From Candidatus Zixiibacteriota bacterium (lineage in GTDB: Bacteria; Zixibacteria; MSB-5A5; SM23-73-2), in contig JAUWYR010000053.1 in the NCBI GenBank assembly GCA_030615745.1, positions 1 through 13,627 of the forward strand: a stretch of DNA of 13,627 nt, written 5' to 3'. The position numbers were made by a program, and so were the translations under genes. Positions 6,891 through 13,627 of this stretch are shown piece by piece. Within the stretch, counting starts at the first letter, position 1, and each line of letters starts with the position of its first letter. The notes under the pieces are model-generated. The model was not told the origin of the DNA. It worked only from the letters and a program-made list of their open reading frames with translations, and made no database searches.

Positions 6891-7772
6891 CTATGGTGTT
6901 AGTCTATATTCACGTTCGCCAGCCTTTGGTTGATAACATGCTTTAAAAGAAATCCAGCCAGAGGATACATTCATGTCCACAATCTGTATTTTACCATAAT
7001 GATTATTACCAGTCTTTATAGCATAAACGTGTCCGAGCAAAGCTGTTAATGAATAGCCAGTGTTAGCATATCCATTTTCAGGCGCAACATCAGCGGAATT
7101 CCAATCGGACATATAACCCAAATCCATAGTCTCCGCCCCATTAGTTCCTGCCAACCACAACCTTGTTCCAGCAGCTAAAGCAATCCTTTCACAAATTATA
7201 TCCCCGATGCCAGAAGGTGTGCTGTAATCTCCCGTGTTTATTCCGGTCATATCCGTTACCGTGAAATTGGATAACTCGTATCCTGATTTAGTAGAATTGA
7301 CAGCATAAGCATACATAGTAGCATATTCTGTCGGACCGGTCTCCGGCCTTGGCGTATCCCTTACGATGTTTGAGGTATGGCTTATCTCGGTCCAGTCATC
7401 CTTTGCTGCCACCACCAAGAAACTATAGGTATTTCCATTGTTAAGACCGGAAACAGTTTTGGTTCGGATTGTATATGATTCTCCACTCGGAGTTTTCAAA
7501 GTCTCAGCTTCGAGAAACCCATTAGGTATCTGTTCCTTAGGGTCAAGATTGGAATAAGCTCCATCATATTTGTAGATAAGATATCCATCCAGGTCACCCT
7601 CATAATTGCTGGTATACCATACCAGAGCAACCTTACCATCTCCGGTTACACTTTTTAAACCCAAGGGTGGTGAAAGCTTCTCCGCACTTAGAACCTCGGT
7701 TATCTTATCCTCGCACCCAAGGAGCAGAAGAAAAACAAACAAAAAGATTAAAAGAAAAGCTAAATGCTTCAT
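6891..7772 (-). CDS. fibronectin type III domain lipoprotein
   Basis: A 293-residue lipoprotein. The N-terminus is a type II signal peptide with lipobox LLLGC, so C20 would be the acylated residue and the protein is anchored to a membrane facing the periplasm or the cell surface. Residues about 34-140 form a fibronectin type III-like domain (PPLGLKSVTGDGKVALVWYTS, then DLDGYLIYKYDG and YSFLVVAAKD). A second domain of about 140 residues (GDIICERIALAAGTRLWLAG, then GHVYAIKTGNNHYGKIQIVD) is not one I recognise. Such proteins usually bind partners or polymers and are not enzymes. A strong ribosome binding site precedes the ATG and a probable terminator follows the stop, so it is a single-gene unit, divergent from rarA. 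Confidence 0.8.
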   Translation of the reverse strand: MKHLAFLLIFLFVFLLLLGCEDKITEVLSAEKLSPPLGLKSVTGDGKVALVWYTSNYEGDLDGYLIYKYDGAYSNLDPKEQIPNGFLEAETLKTPSGESYTIRTKTVSGLNNGNTYSFLVVAAKDDWTEISHTSNIVRDTPRPETGPTEYATMYAYAVNSTKSGYELSNFTVTDMTGINTGDYSTPSGIGDIICERIALAAGTRLWLAGTNGAETMDLGYMSDWNSADVAPENGYANTGYSLTALLGHVYAIKTGNNHYGKIQIVDMNVSSGWISFKACYQPKAGEREYRLTP

Positions 7773-7777
7773 AAAAA

Positions 7778-7785
7778 CCTCCTCC
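7778..7785 (-). promoter_or_regulatory. strong ribosome binding site of the lipoprotein gene
   Basis: GGAGGAGG on the minus strand, 5 nt before the ATG at 7772. It is the only near-ideal Shine-Dalgarno sequence in the window and it fixes the start codon. Further upstream, TTGACT (7857-7862) with a poor TAAATA (7835-7840) at a 16-bp spacing is the best promoter candidate, at low confidence. Confidence 0.8.
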
Positions 7786-7922
7786 TTTTTTTCTCAATTT
7801 ATACTAAAAACTTTCCTTTTAAACACATTTCAAATATTTATCCAAAAAATTTTAAAAGTCAAGAAAAAAATCTTTAAATATTTACTTATTTGCTTTTTAG
7901 TAAATCAAATAAAAAAATTCGT

Positions 7923-7950
7923 TTGACTAATTATAAAATTTTGTTATGAT
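7923..7950 (+). promoter_or_regulatory. sigma-70 promoter of rarA
   Basis: TTGACT (7923-7928) and TATGAT (7945-7950) each match the consensus at 5 of 6 positions, with a 16-bp spacer. The start of transcription would fall around 7957, so the leader is only about 20 nt. GGAGGAG (7957-7963) lies right at the predicted transcript start and 14 nt from the ATG, which is far for a Shine-Dalgarno site. Confidence 0.65.
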
Positions 7951-7977
7951 TTAAGTGGAGGAGTAATTTTTAAGATT

Positions 7978-9327
7978 ATGAATCTATTTGAAAAGCCAAA
8001 AAAGAACAAGCCCAAAGGTCTTTCCCATGAATGGAAAACACCTTTAGCTGATAGGATGAGACCAAAAAACTTAGATGAGTTTATGGGGCAGAAACATATC
8101 CTTAAGAAGGACTCTGTCTTAAGAAAAGCGATAGAGAAAGGAGAACTTCAATCCTTAATTTTCTGGGGACCCCCGGGAACTGGGAAGACGACCTTAGCCT
8201 ATATCATAGCCGAAATCACAAATACACATTTTGTAGCCTTTTCTGCTGTAACCTCAGGGATAAAGGAAATCAAAAAGATAATGGAGGAGGCGAAAAAACA
8301 GAAAAAATTCTACAACAGAAGAACAATACTTCTCGTGGACGAGGTTCACAGATTCAACAAGGCTCAACAGGATGCTTTTCTGCCATATGTTGAAAAGGGA
8401 GACATAATTTTCATCGGAGCAACAACCGAGAACCCCTCATTTGAAGTGATATCAGCCCTTCTTTCGAGGTCAAAGGTTTATACCTTAAACCCATTGAATG
8501 AACAGGAACTCAAAATCATACTCGATCGCGCAGTAAAAGATAGAAAAAGAGGTTTAGGTGAACTAAATTTGAAGTTAGAGGATAAGGTCTTGGATTTTAT
8601 CGCCCAGATGGCTAACGGAGATGCAAGAGTAGCTCTGACAACTTTAGAATTTACTGCATTGGCAACCACTCCTGATAAGGACAATAAAAGATTTATAACC
8701 TTAAAGGTGGCCCAGGAGGCGATGCAGAAAAAAGCATTGGTCTATGATAAGGGTGGTGAGGAGCATTATAACATAATATCAGCCCTGCATAAAAGCTTAA
8801 GAGGTTCTGATCCTGATGCATCTTTATACTGGCTTGGCAGGATGCTTGCCGGGGGTGAGGATCCACTTTATATTGTTAGAAGGTTAATAAGGTTTGCCTC
8901 AGAAGATATAGGTAATGCAGACCCTCAAGCCCTCCAGGTAGCAGTAGCAGCAAAAGAAGCTTATCATTTCTTAGGTTCACCTGAGGGGGAATTAGCTTTA
9001 GCCCAGACAGTGGTATATTTAGCCACAGCCCCTAAAAGCAATTCCATTTACAAAGCTTTCAATCTGGTTTTTGGCGACATTCAAAAAACTCAAGCTTTGC
9101 CTGTGCCTTTGCACATTCGTAATCCGGTTACAAAGCTTATGAAAGACTTGGGCTATGGAAAAGATTATAAATATCCGCATAACCATTCAAATCATTTTGT
9201 TGATGAGGAATATCTGCCCGAAAACTTAAGAGGAAGAAAATATTATAAACCAACCGATTTCGGTTTCGAAAAACAGATCAAAAAAAGGCTTTTGTGGTGG
9301 GAGAAGAAAAAGAGAAAAAGTAAGTGA
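7978..9327 (+). CDS. rarA: replication-associated recombination protein A (MgsA/RarA AAA+ ATPase)
   Basis: RarA is a cytoplasmic AAA+ ATPase related to clamp loaders and RuvB. It acts at stalled replication forks and single-strand DNA gaps. The 449-residue length is normal. Motifs seen: [17 protein letters not shown] (24-40), Walker A GPPGTGKT (64-71), Walker B ILLVDE followed by [14 protein letters not shown] (117-136), sensor 1 GATTENPSF (147-155), and the arginine finger in LLSRSKVY (R164). The C-terminal domain has the family signatures [19 protein letters not shown] and, near the end, [18 protein letters not shown]. The gene has its own promoter. The next gene starts 74 bp downstream and may be read through from it. 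Identification is secure. Confidence 0.95.
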   Translation: MNLFEKPKKNKPKGLSHEWKTPLADRMRPKNLDEFMGQKHILKKDSVLRKAIEKGELQSLIFWGPPGTGKTTLAYIIAEITNTHFVAFSAVTSGIKEIKKIMEEAKKQKKFYNRRTILLVDEVHRFNKAQQDAFLPYVEKGDIIFIGATTENPSFEVISALLSRSKVYTLNPLNEQELKIILDRAVKDRKRGLGELNLKLEDKVLDFIAQMANGDARVALTTLEFTALATTPDKDNKRFITLKVAQEAMQKKALVYDKGGEEHYNIISALHKSLRGSDPDASLYWLGRMLAGGEDPLYIVRRLIRFASEDIGNADPQALQVAVAAKEAYHFLGSPEGELALAQTVVYLATAPKSNSIYKAFNLVFGDIQKTQALPVPLHIRNPVTKLMKDLGYGKDYKYPHNHSNHFVDEEYLPENLRGRKYYKPTDFGFEKQIKKRLLWWEKKKRKSK

Positions 9328-9401
9328 TTTTACTTTTTATTATCTTTTTCGTATTATTTGAAAACTAAAACTTTAAAGATTTTTTTCAGGATTAAATTAT
9401 T

Positions 9402-10673
9402 ATGCATATTAAAAATATCCTTAGTTTTCTCATCATAGTTTTTTTGTCTTTTCCAATCAATTCTTTTGCTGACAAAATTCTTATCCCCATGGATTTTCAT
9501 CAAACAGACCATCTCAAAGCGTATGGCGTTGCCTATTGGATTTTAGACCAGGGACAAGATGTGGAATGGCTTTTAAACTATCGTTGTGGCTCATTTATGA
9601 CAGAAGCAAATGAAAACATCAAAAGCCACTGTAGATTGCAAGGTGTTTTTTTTGAGCTGGCAAGCCCGACCCAAGCTGGAGCAATCTATAAAAAGATAGA
9701 GGAAAATAACATGGAGGTGGTGCTCTTGGAAAAAGCACCTTTAATTGCAATATACACCCCTCCTCATAAAGAGCCCTGGGATGATGCAGTAACTTTAGCT
9801 TTAACCTATGCAGAGATACCTTATACCACCCTATGGGATGAAGAGGTTTTAACCGGTGAGCTGGAAAAATGTGATTGGCTACATCTTCATCATGAGGATT
9901 TCACAGGACAATATGGAAAATTCTATGCTGCCTACAGAAATGCCTTATGGTATAAACAGGAGCAAGCCATCTGCGAAAGGGTGGCGAGAAAACTCGGATT
10001 TAAAAAAGTCTCAGATGAGAAAAAGGTGGTTGCAGAAACGATAAAAGAATATATTGCTCGCGGTGGATTTCTCTTCGCTATGTGCTCTGCGCCAGAGACT
10101 ATGGATATAGCCTTAGCAGCAAAAAGAGTCGATATTGTGCCCCAGGAGTTAGATGGGGACCCGGTCGATTTTGATTGTCAAAAAAAGCTCGACTATTCAA
10201 AATGTCTGGCTTTCACCGACTTCGAGGTGAATACCAATCCATTAGAATACGAACATTCAAATATTGATACCACACCGGATAAACTTCGTTTCATAGGCAA
10301 TCCCCAGGCAGACTTTTTCACCCTTTTCGACTTCTCTGCTAAATTGGACCCTGTTCCAAGCATGCTTGTTCAAAACCATGTGAATGGGGTCAACGGTTTC
10401 ATGGGGCAGACAACCGGATTTAAAAAAGATCTTGTGAAAAAGTATGTGATCATCTTAGGAGAGACTTTGGGACAGAATGAGGTTAAATACCTTCACGGAA
10501 ATTTTGGAAGAGGGACTTTTACATTTTTTGGAGGACATGACCCAGAGGATTACCAGCATCGGGTTGGGGACCCACCCACAGATTTAAACCTTCACAAAAA
10601 CTCATCCGGTTACCGGTTGATCTTAAACAATATCTTGTTCCCAGCTGCTAAGAAGAAGGAGAGAAAGACTTAG
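9402..10673 (+). CDS. exported protein of the 'asparagine synthetase B-like' family, function unknown
   Basis: A 423-residue protein with a clear signal peptide (hydrophobic residues 6-20, predicted cleavage after SFA at 23), so it is periplasmic or secreted. I recognise the family from Bacteroidota-type genomes, where it is usually called asparagine synthetase B. Landmarks are DKILIPMDFHQTDHLKAYG (24-42), WLLNYRCGSFM, the central DWLHLHHEDFTGQYGKFYAA, GGFLFAMCSAPETMDIALAA, and near the end FFGGHDPEDYQHRVGDPPTD. The asparagine synthetase label looks wrong: the mature protein does not begin with the catalytic Cys of AsnB and has no visible ATP-pyrophosphatase loop, and the protein is exported. 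The sheet-and-helix pattern around GGFLFAMCSA resembles class I glutamine-amidotransferase-like folds. A weak AGGA lies 10 nt before the ATG. The true activity is unknown. Confidence 0.75.
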   Translation: MHIKNILSFLIIVFLSFPINSFADKILIPMDFHQTDHLKAYGVAYWILDQGQDVEWLLNYRCGSFMTEANENIKSHCRLQGVFFELASPTQAGAIYKKIEENNMEVVLLEKAPLIAIYTPPHKEPWDDAVTLALTYAEIPYTTLWDEEVLTGELEKCDWLHLHHEDFTGQYGKFYAAYRNALWYKQEQAICERVARKLGFKKVSDEKKVVAETIKEYIARGGFLFAMCSAPETMDIALAAKRVDIVPQELDGDPVDFDCQKKLDYSKCLAFTDFEVNTNPLEYEHSNIDTTPDKLRFIGNPQADFFTLFDFSAKLDPVPSMLVQNHVNGVNGFMGQTTGFKKDLVKKYVIILGETLGQNEVKYLHGNFGRGTFTFFGGHDPEDYQHRVGDPPTDLNLHKNSSGYRLILNNILFPAAKKKERKT

Positions 10674-10744
10674 TCTCTCAATATATATAGAAAATCTCAC
10701 AATTCTTTAGCCCTTTTACAAATTTCACGGTGTATCCATATTAG

Positions 10745-10809
10745 GATGGGATAAATTCCCATCTCTATCAAAGTTATTGGGTAATAATAAGCGGGGCATT
10801 TAGCCCCGC
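10745..10809. repeat. twin-hairpin repeat with complementary loops, copy B
   Basis: Hairpin 1 is GATGGGA-TAAAT-TCCCATC (10745-10763). Hairpin 2 is GCGGGGC-ATTTA-GCCCCGC (10791-10809). Both 7-bp stems are perfect, both loops are 5 nt, and the loops TAAAT and ATTTA are reverse complements. It lies between the exported-protein gene and the MFS gene; the second hairpin ends 20 nt before the MFS start codon. A-rich and not T-rich sequence follows on the plus strand, so neither hairpin is a normal terminator for the upstream gene. The architecture parallels the pair at 6638-6680. Confidence 0.65.
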
Positions 10810-10829
10810 AAAAATAATAAAAAATCACT

Positions 10830-12023
10830 ATGGAAAACAAACCTAAAGTCTACTACATCACTCAATTTGCCACTGCATTTTGCTGGGGCTCGATTTTCCC
10901 TGTTTATGTCCTTTATTTCCGGAACTATGATCTTAATCTTTTTCAAATCGCCTTGATGGCAGCTATATTTGAAGCTTCTATTTTGATTTTCGAGCTACCA
11001 ACAGGACTGGTCGCTGATATCTATGGCAGAAAAATCTCACTGGTGCTTTCAAATGCGGTCCTTTTTATCGGGGGTTTAATCTTTTTGAGCTTCCCCTCAC
11101 TTATCGGGTTTATCTTCGGAGAGATAATTATTGGATTGGGTGATACTCTGAAATCCGGAGCATTTGAAGCCTGGATTTTCGATTCATTAAAATATGAAGG
11201 AAAAGAGAAAAAAACAAAATTTGTCTTTTCTCAGGGGAAAAGATACCAGACATCAGGAAGGCTTATCGGAATGATTTTAGGTGGATACATAGGCTTTTGG
11301 AATATAAGATTTGTCTGGTATCCATATGTTTTTGGCTTTTTGGTTACTTTTTTATTCTTACTTTTTGCAATGAGGGAGGAATACTGGCAAAAAGGGGAAG
11401 AAAAGAAAGGGGTCTTCAGGCAAATCAAAGATACGGTGAATAAAAGCTTAAAAGTCGTTCGATGTGAAAAGATGGTCTTTGCTTTGATATTTTTAGGACT
11501 TTTTTTTAGCTTCTCCTTTGAGACAATCTCTCAGTTCTGGCAGGTTCACTTTTCAGAAAATCTATCTGTTGCCACAAGCTATTTTGGATGGATAGTTGCA
11601 GGAGCTTCCCTTCTTGTAATTTTATTGGTAAATAAAATTACCAAGTTTACAGAAAAATTTAGACGAGAGACCACTCTTTTAATAATTTTAAAAATAGGAT
11701 TTTTCATAAGTTTAATGATCATAGCTTTTACCAAAAGTCCATTTATAGCCATAATCTTTTTTATCCTTTTGCAAGCCTTTGAAGGTTTTTCTGAACCAAT
11801 ATTTTTAGATATATTTAATCGCCATATCCCTTCAGAACAGAGGGCGACCCTTTTGTCTTTTCAGAGCATGACCGGTTCTGCGGGAGAAGTTTTAGCGGGG
11901 TTATGTATTGGTGTTTTTGCTTTGAGATTCGGGCTTCGCTTAACTTTCGGCTTGGGTTCTTTAGTTTTGATTTCAGGATTGGTAGTTTTCTGCCTTTTAA
12001 TTTTAAAGGTTAAAAAACCATAG
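10830..12023 (+). CDS. major facilitator superfamily transporter (DHA-like)
   Basis: A 397-residue inner-membrane transporter with about 12 hydrophobic segments, the usual MFS length and layout. The MFS motif A is present between segments 2 and 3 (TGLVADIYGRKISL, 58-71). A charged cytoplasmic loop at about 182-215 (REEYWQKGEEKKG...) separates the two six-helix halves. The sequence is most like proton-driven drug or metabolite exporters of the DHA type, but the substrate cannot be read from sequence. The start codon lacks a Shine-Dalgarno sequence and sits 20 nt after a strong hairpin. The KARI-like gene begins 36 bp downstream on the same strand, so the two may form an operon; if so, the transporter might handle a product or substrate of that enzyme, which is only a suggestion. 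Confidence 0.85.
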   Translation: MENKPKVYYITQFATAFCWGSIFPVYVLYFRNYDLNLFQIALMAAIFEASILIFELPTGLVADIYGRKISLVLSNAVLFIGGLIFLSFPSLIGFIFGEIIIGLGDTLKSGAFEAWIFDSLKYEGKEKKTKFVFSQGKRYQTSGRLIGMILGGYIGFWNIRFVWYPYVFGFLVTFLFLLFAMREEYWQKGEEKKGVFRQIKDTVNKSLKVVRCEKMVFALIFLGLFFSFSFETISQFWQVHFSENLSVATSYFGWIVAGASLLVILLVNKITKFTEKFRRETTLLIILKIGFFISLMIIAFTKSPFIAIIFFILLQAFEGFSEPIFLDIFNRHIPSEQRATLLSFQSMTGSAGEVLAGLCIGVFALRFGLRLTFGLGSLVLISGLVVFCLLILKVKKP

Positions 12024-12059
12024 ATTTTCAAAATTATTCCTTTATATTCACAATAAGAT

Positions 12060-13040
12060 ATGAGGTCAAAACTTTTGGTTTATAAAGGTAAAGACGCAAA
12101 TTTAAATCACATAAAAAATAAAACCATAGCCATCTTAGGATATGGTTCACAGGGAAGGGCTCAGGCTCTGAATTTAAGGGATAGCGGCTTGAAGGTTATC
12201 ATCGGCTTGCCGAAAAAAAGCAAAAAAAGAAAAATCGTAAAAAATGATGGGTTTGAGGTTTTTTCAACAGAGGATGCTACAAAAAAAGCTGATATACTCT
12301 CTTTTTTAGCTCCTGACCATCTTCACCAGCAGATTTTTGAAACACAGATTAAGAAGAATTTAAAAAAAGGACAGGCAATAATTTTTGCCCATGCCTTCTC
12401 AGTTCATTTTAAATTAGTTCAGCCACCTGAATATGTTGATGTGATTTTAGTTGCACCCCATGGACCAGGAGAGCTTCTCCGAAAGAATTTCCTTCAAGGT
12501 AGCGGTTTAACATCTTTTTTTGCTATTTTTCAAGATTATTCAAAGAATGCAAAAAAAATCGGTTTAGCTTATGCTAAAGGTGCTGGTTTAATTAAACCCG
12601 GGATGATCAAGACAACTTTTGAGGATGAAGCAATAGGGGATATTTTCGGAGAACAGGCAGTATTATGTGGAGGTCTTTCTGAGCTTATAAAAAATGGATT
12701 TGAGACCTTGGTTGAGGATAGGATTTCACCTGAGAATGCTTATCTGGAATGTGTGTATCAGCTCGATCTGATAGTTAATTTGATCAAATCTTATGGGATT
12801 TCCGGGATGTATAAAAGGGTAAGCAAGCTTGCTGAATACGGTTCATATCTTTCAGGTAAAAGGGTTATAAACAAAGACCAGATGAGAAAAATACTAAAAG
12901 AGATAAAAGCTGGAAAGTTCACCCAGAGATTCTTAAAAGAATTTCAAACCGGAGCGAAAAATTATAAAAATAAAAAAAGGTCATACCAGAAGCATTTGTT
13001 AGAGAGGACTGGGGAGAGGATGCGGAGGAGAGTGGGATAG
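12060..13040 (+). CDS. ketol-acid reductoisomerase (class I)-like protein, divergent active site
   Basis: True ketol-acid reductoisomerase (IlvC) uses NADPH and two Mg2+ to isomerise and reduce acetolactate in valine/isoleucine synthesis. The 326-residue length and order of motifs fit class I: Rossmann motif GYGSQG (27-32), then FAHAFSVHF with catalytic H111, VAPHGPGELLR (131-141), FEDEAIGDIFGEQAVLCGG with metal ligands D194 and E198, YLECVYQL (229-235), and VSKLAEYG (254-261) with S255. Two normally invariant positions differ. The catalytic Lys of VAPKGPGH is H134, and the fourth metal-binding Glu is Q234; E230 is kept. The KKSKKRK stretch after GLP (53-59) fits NADPH use. No ilvB, ilvN, ilvD or leu gene is adjacent. 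It could be a true but divergent IlvC or a paralog with another reaction, so I give no gene symbol. Confidence 0.8.
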   Translation: MRSKLLVYKGKDANLNHIKNKTIAILGYGSQGRAQALNLRDSGLKVIIGLPKKSKKRKIVKNDGFEVFSTEDATKKADILSFLAPDHLHQQIFETQIKKNLKKGQAIIFAHAFSVHFKLVQPPEYVDVILVAPHGPGELLRKNFLQGSGLTSFFAIFQDYSKNAKKIGLAYAKGAGLIKPGMIKTTFEDEAIGDIFGEQAVLCGGLSELIKNGFETLVEDRISPENAYLECVYQLDLIVNLIKSYGISGMYKRVSKLAEYGSYLSGKRVINKDQMRKILKEIKAGKFTQRFLKEFQTGAKNYKNKKRSYQKHLLERTGERMRRRVG

Positions 13041-13080
13041 ATTTAGGTATATCAGGGTTATCTACCCCCTATGTTCAATA

Positions 13081-13110
13081 CGTTGGGGCAGGGGTTGAAC
13101 TCCTGCACCA
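13081..13110 (+). repeat. palindromic repeat 'GGGGCAGGGGTT', copy 2 (decayed)
   Basis: Inverted relative to 5277-5306 and identical at 28 of 30 positions. The two changes (C to T and C to A in the second arm) each break a pair of the palindrome, so this copy can no longer fold perfectly. That suggests copy 1 is younger or conserved and this one is decaying. It lies 40 bp downstream of the KARI-like gene. Confidence 0.8.
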
Positions 13111-13131
13111 ATAATTTATAAAATCTTCGAT

Positions 13132-13204
13132 GCATCCCGCCAAAGGCGGGATGCTATTTAGCTTCGGGAATTCCTATAAGAAGCATCCTTCGGATTCCCG
13201 AAGC
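13132..13204. repeat. compound hairpin repeat
   Basis: A perfect 10-bp hairpin, GCATCCCGCC-AAA-GGCGGGATGC (13132-13154), is followed 6 bp later by a second with 11-bp arms, GCTTCGGGAAT (13161-13171) and ATTCCCGAAGC (13194-13204). The loop of the second contains AAGCATCC, echoing the GCATCCC of the first hairpin. It is noncoding and GC-rich within AT-rich DNA. It is likely another dispersed repeat, though only one copy is in the window. Confidence 0.65.
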
Positions 13205-13303
13205 ATCAAAGATCGCTTCCTCAGGCATAACTGTGGATGAATCCCTTCCAAAACCACCTTGGCACCTTTTTTCCGGAAAACAGAAGAGAACTGAGGCATT
13301 CTC

Positions 13304-13340
13304 AAAAATCGACTCCTCACTTTGTTCAAAGAAGGAGTCG
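13304..13340 (-). terminator. probable rho-independent terminator of the cold-shock gene
   Basis: On the minus strand an 8-bp stem, CGACTCCT (13340-13333) with AGGAGTCG (13317-13310), encloses an inner stem CTTTG-AA-CAAAG. The hairpin is followed by ATTTTTG (T-run at 13308-13304). It starts about 73 nt after the cold-shock stop. It could instead be another repeat, since on the plus strand it has no T-run. Confidence 0.5.
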
Positions 13341-13412
13341 TTAAAAGGATCCTCATTTCATCTTTTTATTCTGGAGTTTCAATTTGACCAAACGGAGGGG
13401 AGATTAATCTCT

Positions 13413-13619
13413 CTATTCGCTGGTTTTTTTAATGTCGACAGCCTGAGGACCTTTATTCCCCTTAGTAACAGTAAACTCCAGATGATCTCCTTCCTCTAAT
13501 TTATCAAAGTCCACATCCTGAAGTTCTGAGCGATGAAAAAATATCTCTCTTCCGTCCTCAGCCAAAATGAATCCAAATCCCCTTTCTCTCATTATCCGCT
13601 TTACTGTCCCTTTAGACAT
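13413..13619 (-). CDS. cold-shock domain protein (CspA family)
   Basis: A 68-residue single-domain, OB-fold nucleic-acid-binding protein of the CspA family, which melts RNA secondary structure and binds single-stranded DNA or RNA in the cytoplasm. RNP1 is GFGFI (14-18) and RNP2 is IFFHRSEL (26-33). The usual ending GPQAVDI is present. Compared with the classic KWFN(x)KGFGFI opening, this one reads TVKRIMRERGFGFILAEDG, a common variant of non-cold-induced members. The gene is complete, but only 8 bp lie beyond its start, so its promoter and leader are outside the window. A long cold-shock leader cannot be assessed. Confidence 0.92.
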   Translation of the reverse strand: MSKGTVKRIMRERGFGFILAEDGREIFFHRSELQDVDFDKLEEGDHLEFTVTKGNKGPQAVDIKKTSE

Positions 13620-13627
13620 ACTTTTAT

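Larger units (their letters stand above)
13041..13412. other. gene-free gap of 372 bp filled with palindromes
   Basis: No convincing gene lies here. Open frames of 60-88 codons in this stretch run through the repeats and show no family resemblance. The gap contains a decayed repeat copy (13081-13110), a compound hairpin block (13132-13204), and a 31-bp hairpin (13310-13340) that probably terminates the cold-shock gene. The rest (13205-13303 and 13341-13412) shows nothing I recognise apart from a 12-bp palindrome, GAGATTAATCTC, next to the cold-shock stop. Confidence 0.6.

Noticed and set aside
7606-7926. Plus-strand 106-codon open frame before rarA
   Set aside because: It lies antisense to the lipoprotein gene and runs into low-complexity AT-rich intergenic DNA; it has no family features.
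121-13340. CRISPR array
   Set aside because: The palindromes are single, unlike one another and irregularly spaced; there are no repeat-spacer units and no cas genes.
13174-13499. Small open frames on both strands between the KARI-like and cold-shock genes
   Set aside because: They overlap hairpin repeats or the cold-shock gene antisense, have no ribosome binding sites, and resemble no family.

Overview
The window looks like chromosomal DNA from an uncultured, AT-rich, Gram-negative bacterium. Evidence for an outer membrane is a DUF5916 barrel protein, an Sec-exported 'asparagine synthetase B-like' protein and a lipoprotein with a clear lipobox. Several genes belong to families best known from archaea or deep-branching candidate phyla (UPF0282 metallo-hydrolase, archaeal-type DUF72, endonuclease Q). 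The mix suggests an FCB-group candidate phylum such as Zixibacteria or relatives; this is an inference from family recollection, with low confidence. Promoters are of the ordinary sigma-70 type, and most genes lack a strong Shine-Dalgarno sequence.

Layout. 1-260: gene-free, with one palindromic repeat. 261-1758 (minus): a two-gene operon, a PTS EIIA-type protein followed by a UPF0282 metallo-beta-lactamase-fold protein, driven by a perfect TTGACA-17-TATAAT promoter. 1974-4283 (plus): a DUF5916 outer-membrane protein, transcribed divergently from its own good promoter. 4332-5198 (minus): a DUF72 gene broken twice, by a one-base frameshift near its start and by insertion of a nested palindromic element near its end. 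5342-6595 (minus): endonuclease Q ending in a beta-clamp-binding motif. 6891-7772 (minus): a fibronectin-type-III lipoprotein. 7978-9327 (plus): rarA. 9402-10673 (plus): the secreted 'asparagine synthetase B-like' protein. 10830-12023 (plus): an MFS transporter. 12060-13040 (plus): a ketol-acid reductoisomerase-like protein with two changed active-site residues. 13413-13619 (minus): a cold-shock domain protein.

What ties it together. There is no single obvious multi-gene system. Two genes concern DNA maintenance (EndoQ, RarA), three concern the cell envelope, and the rest are metabolic or regulatory singletons. The most striking structure lies outside the genes: most gaps longer than about 50 bp hold a different short palindromic element (at least eight), one of which has disrupted a gene. 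Two loci carry paired hairpins whose 5-nt loops are reverse-complementary to each other. The best protein leads are the divergent KARI-like enzyme and the EndoQ clamp motif.
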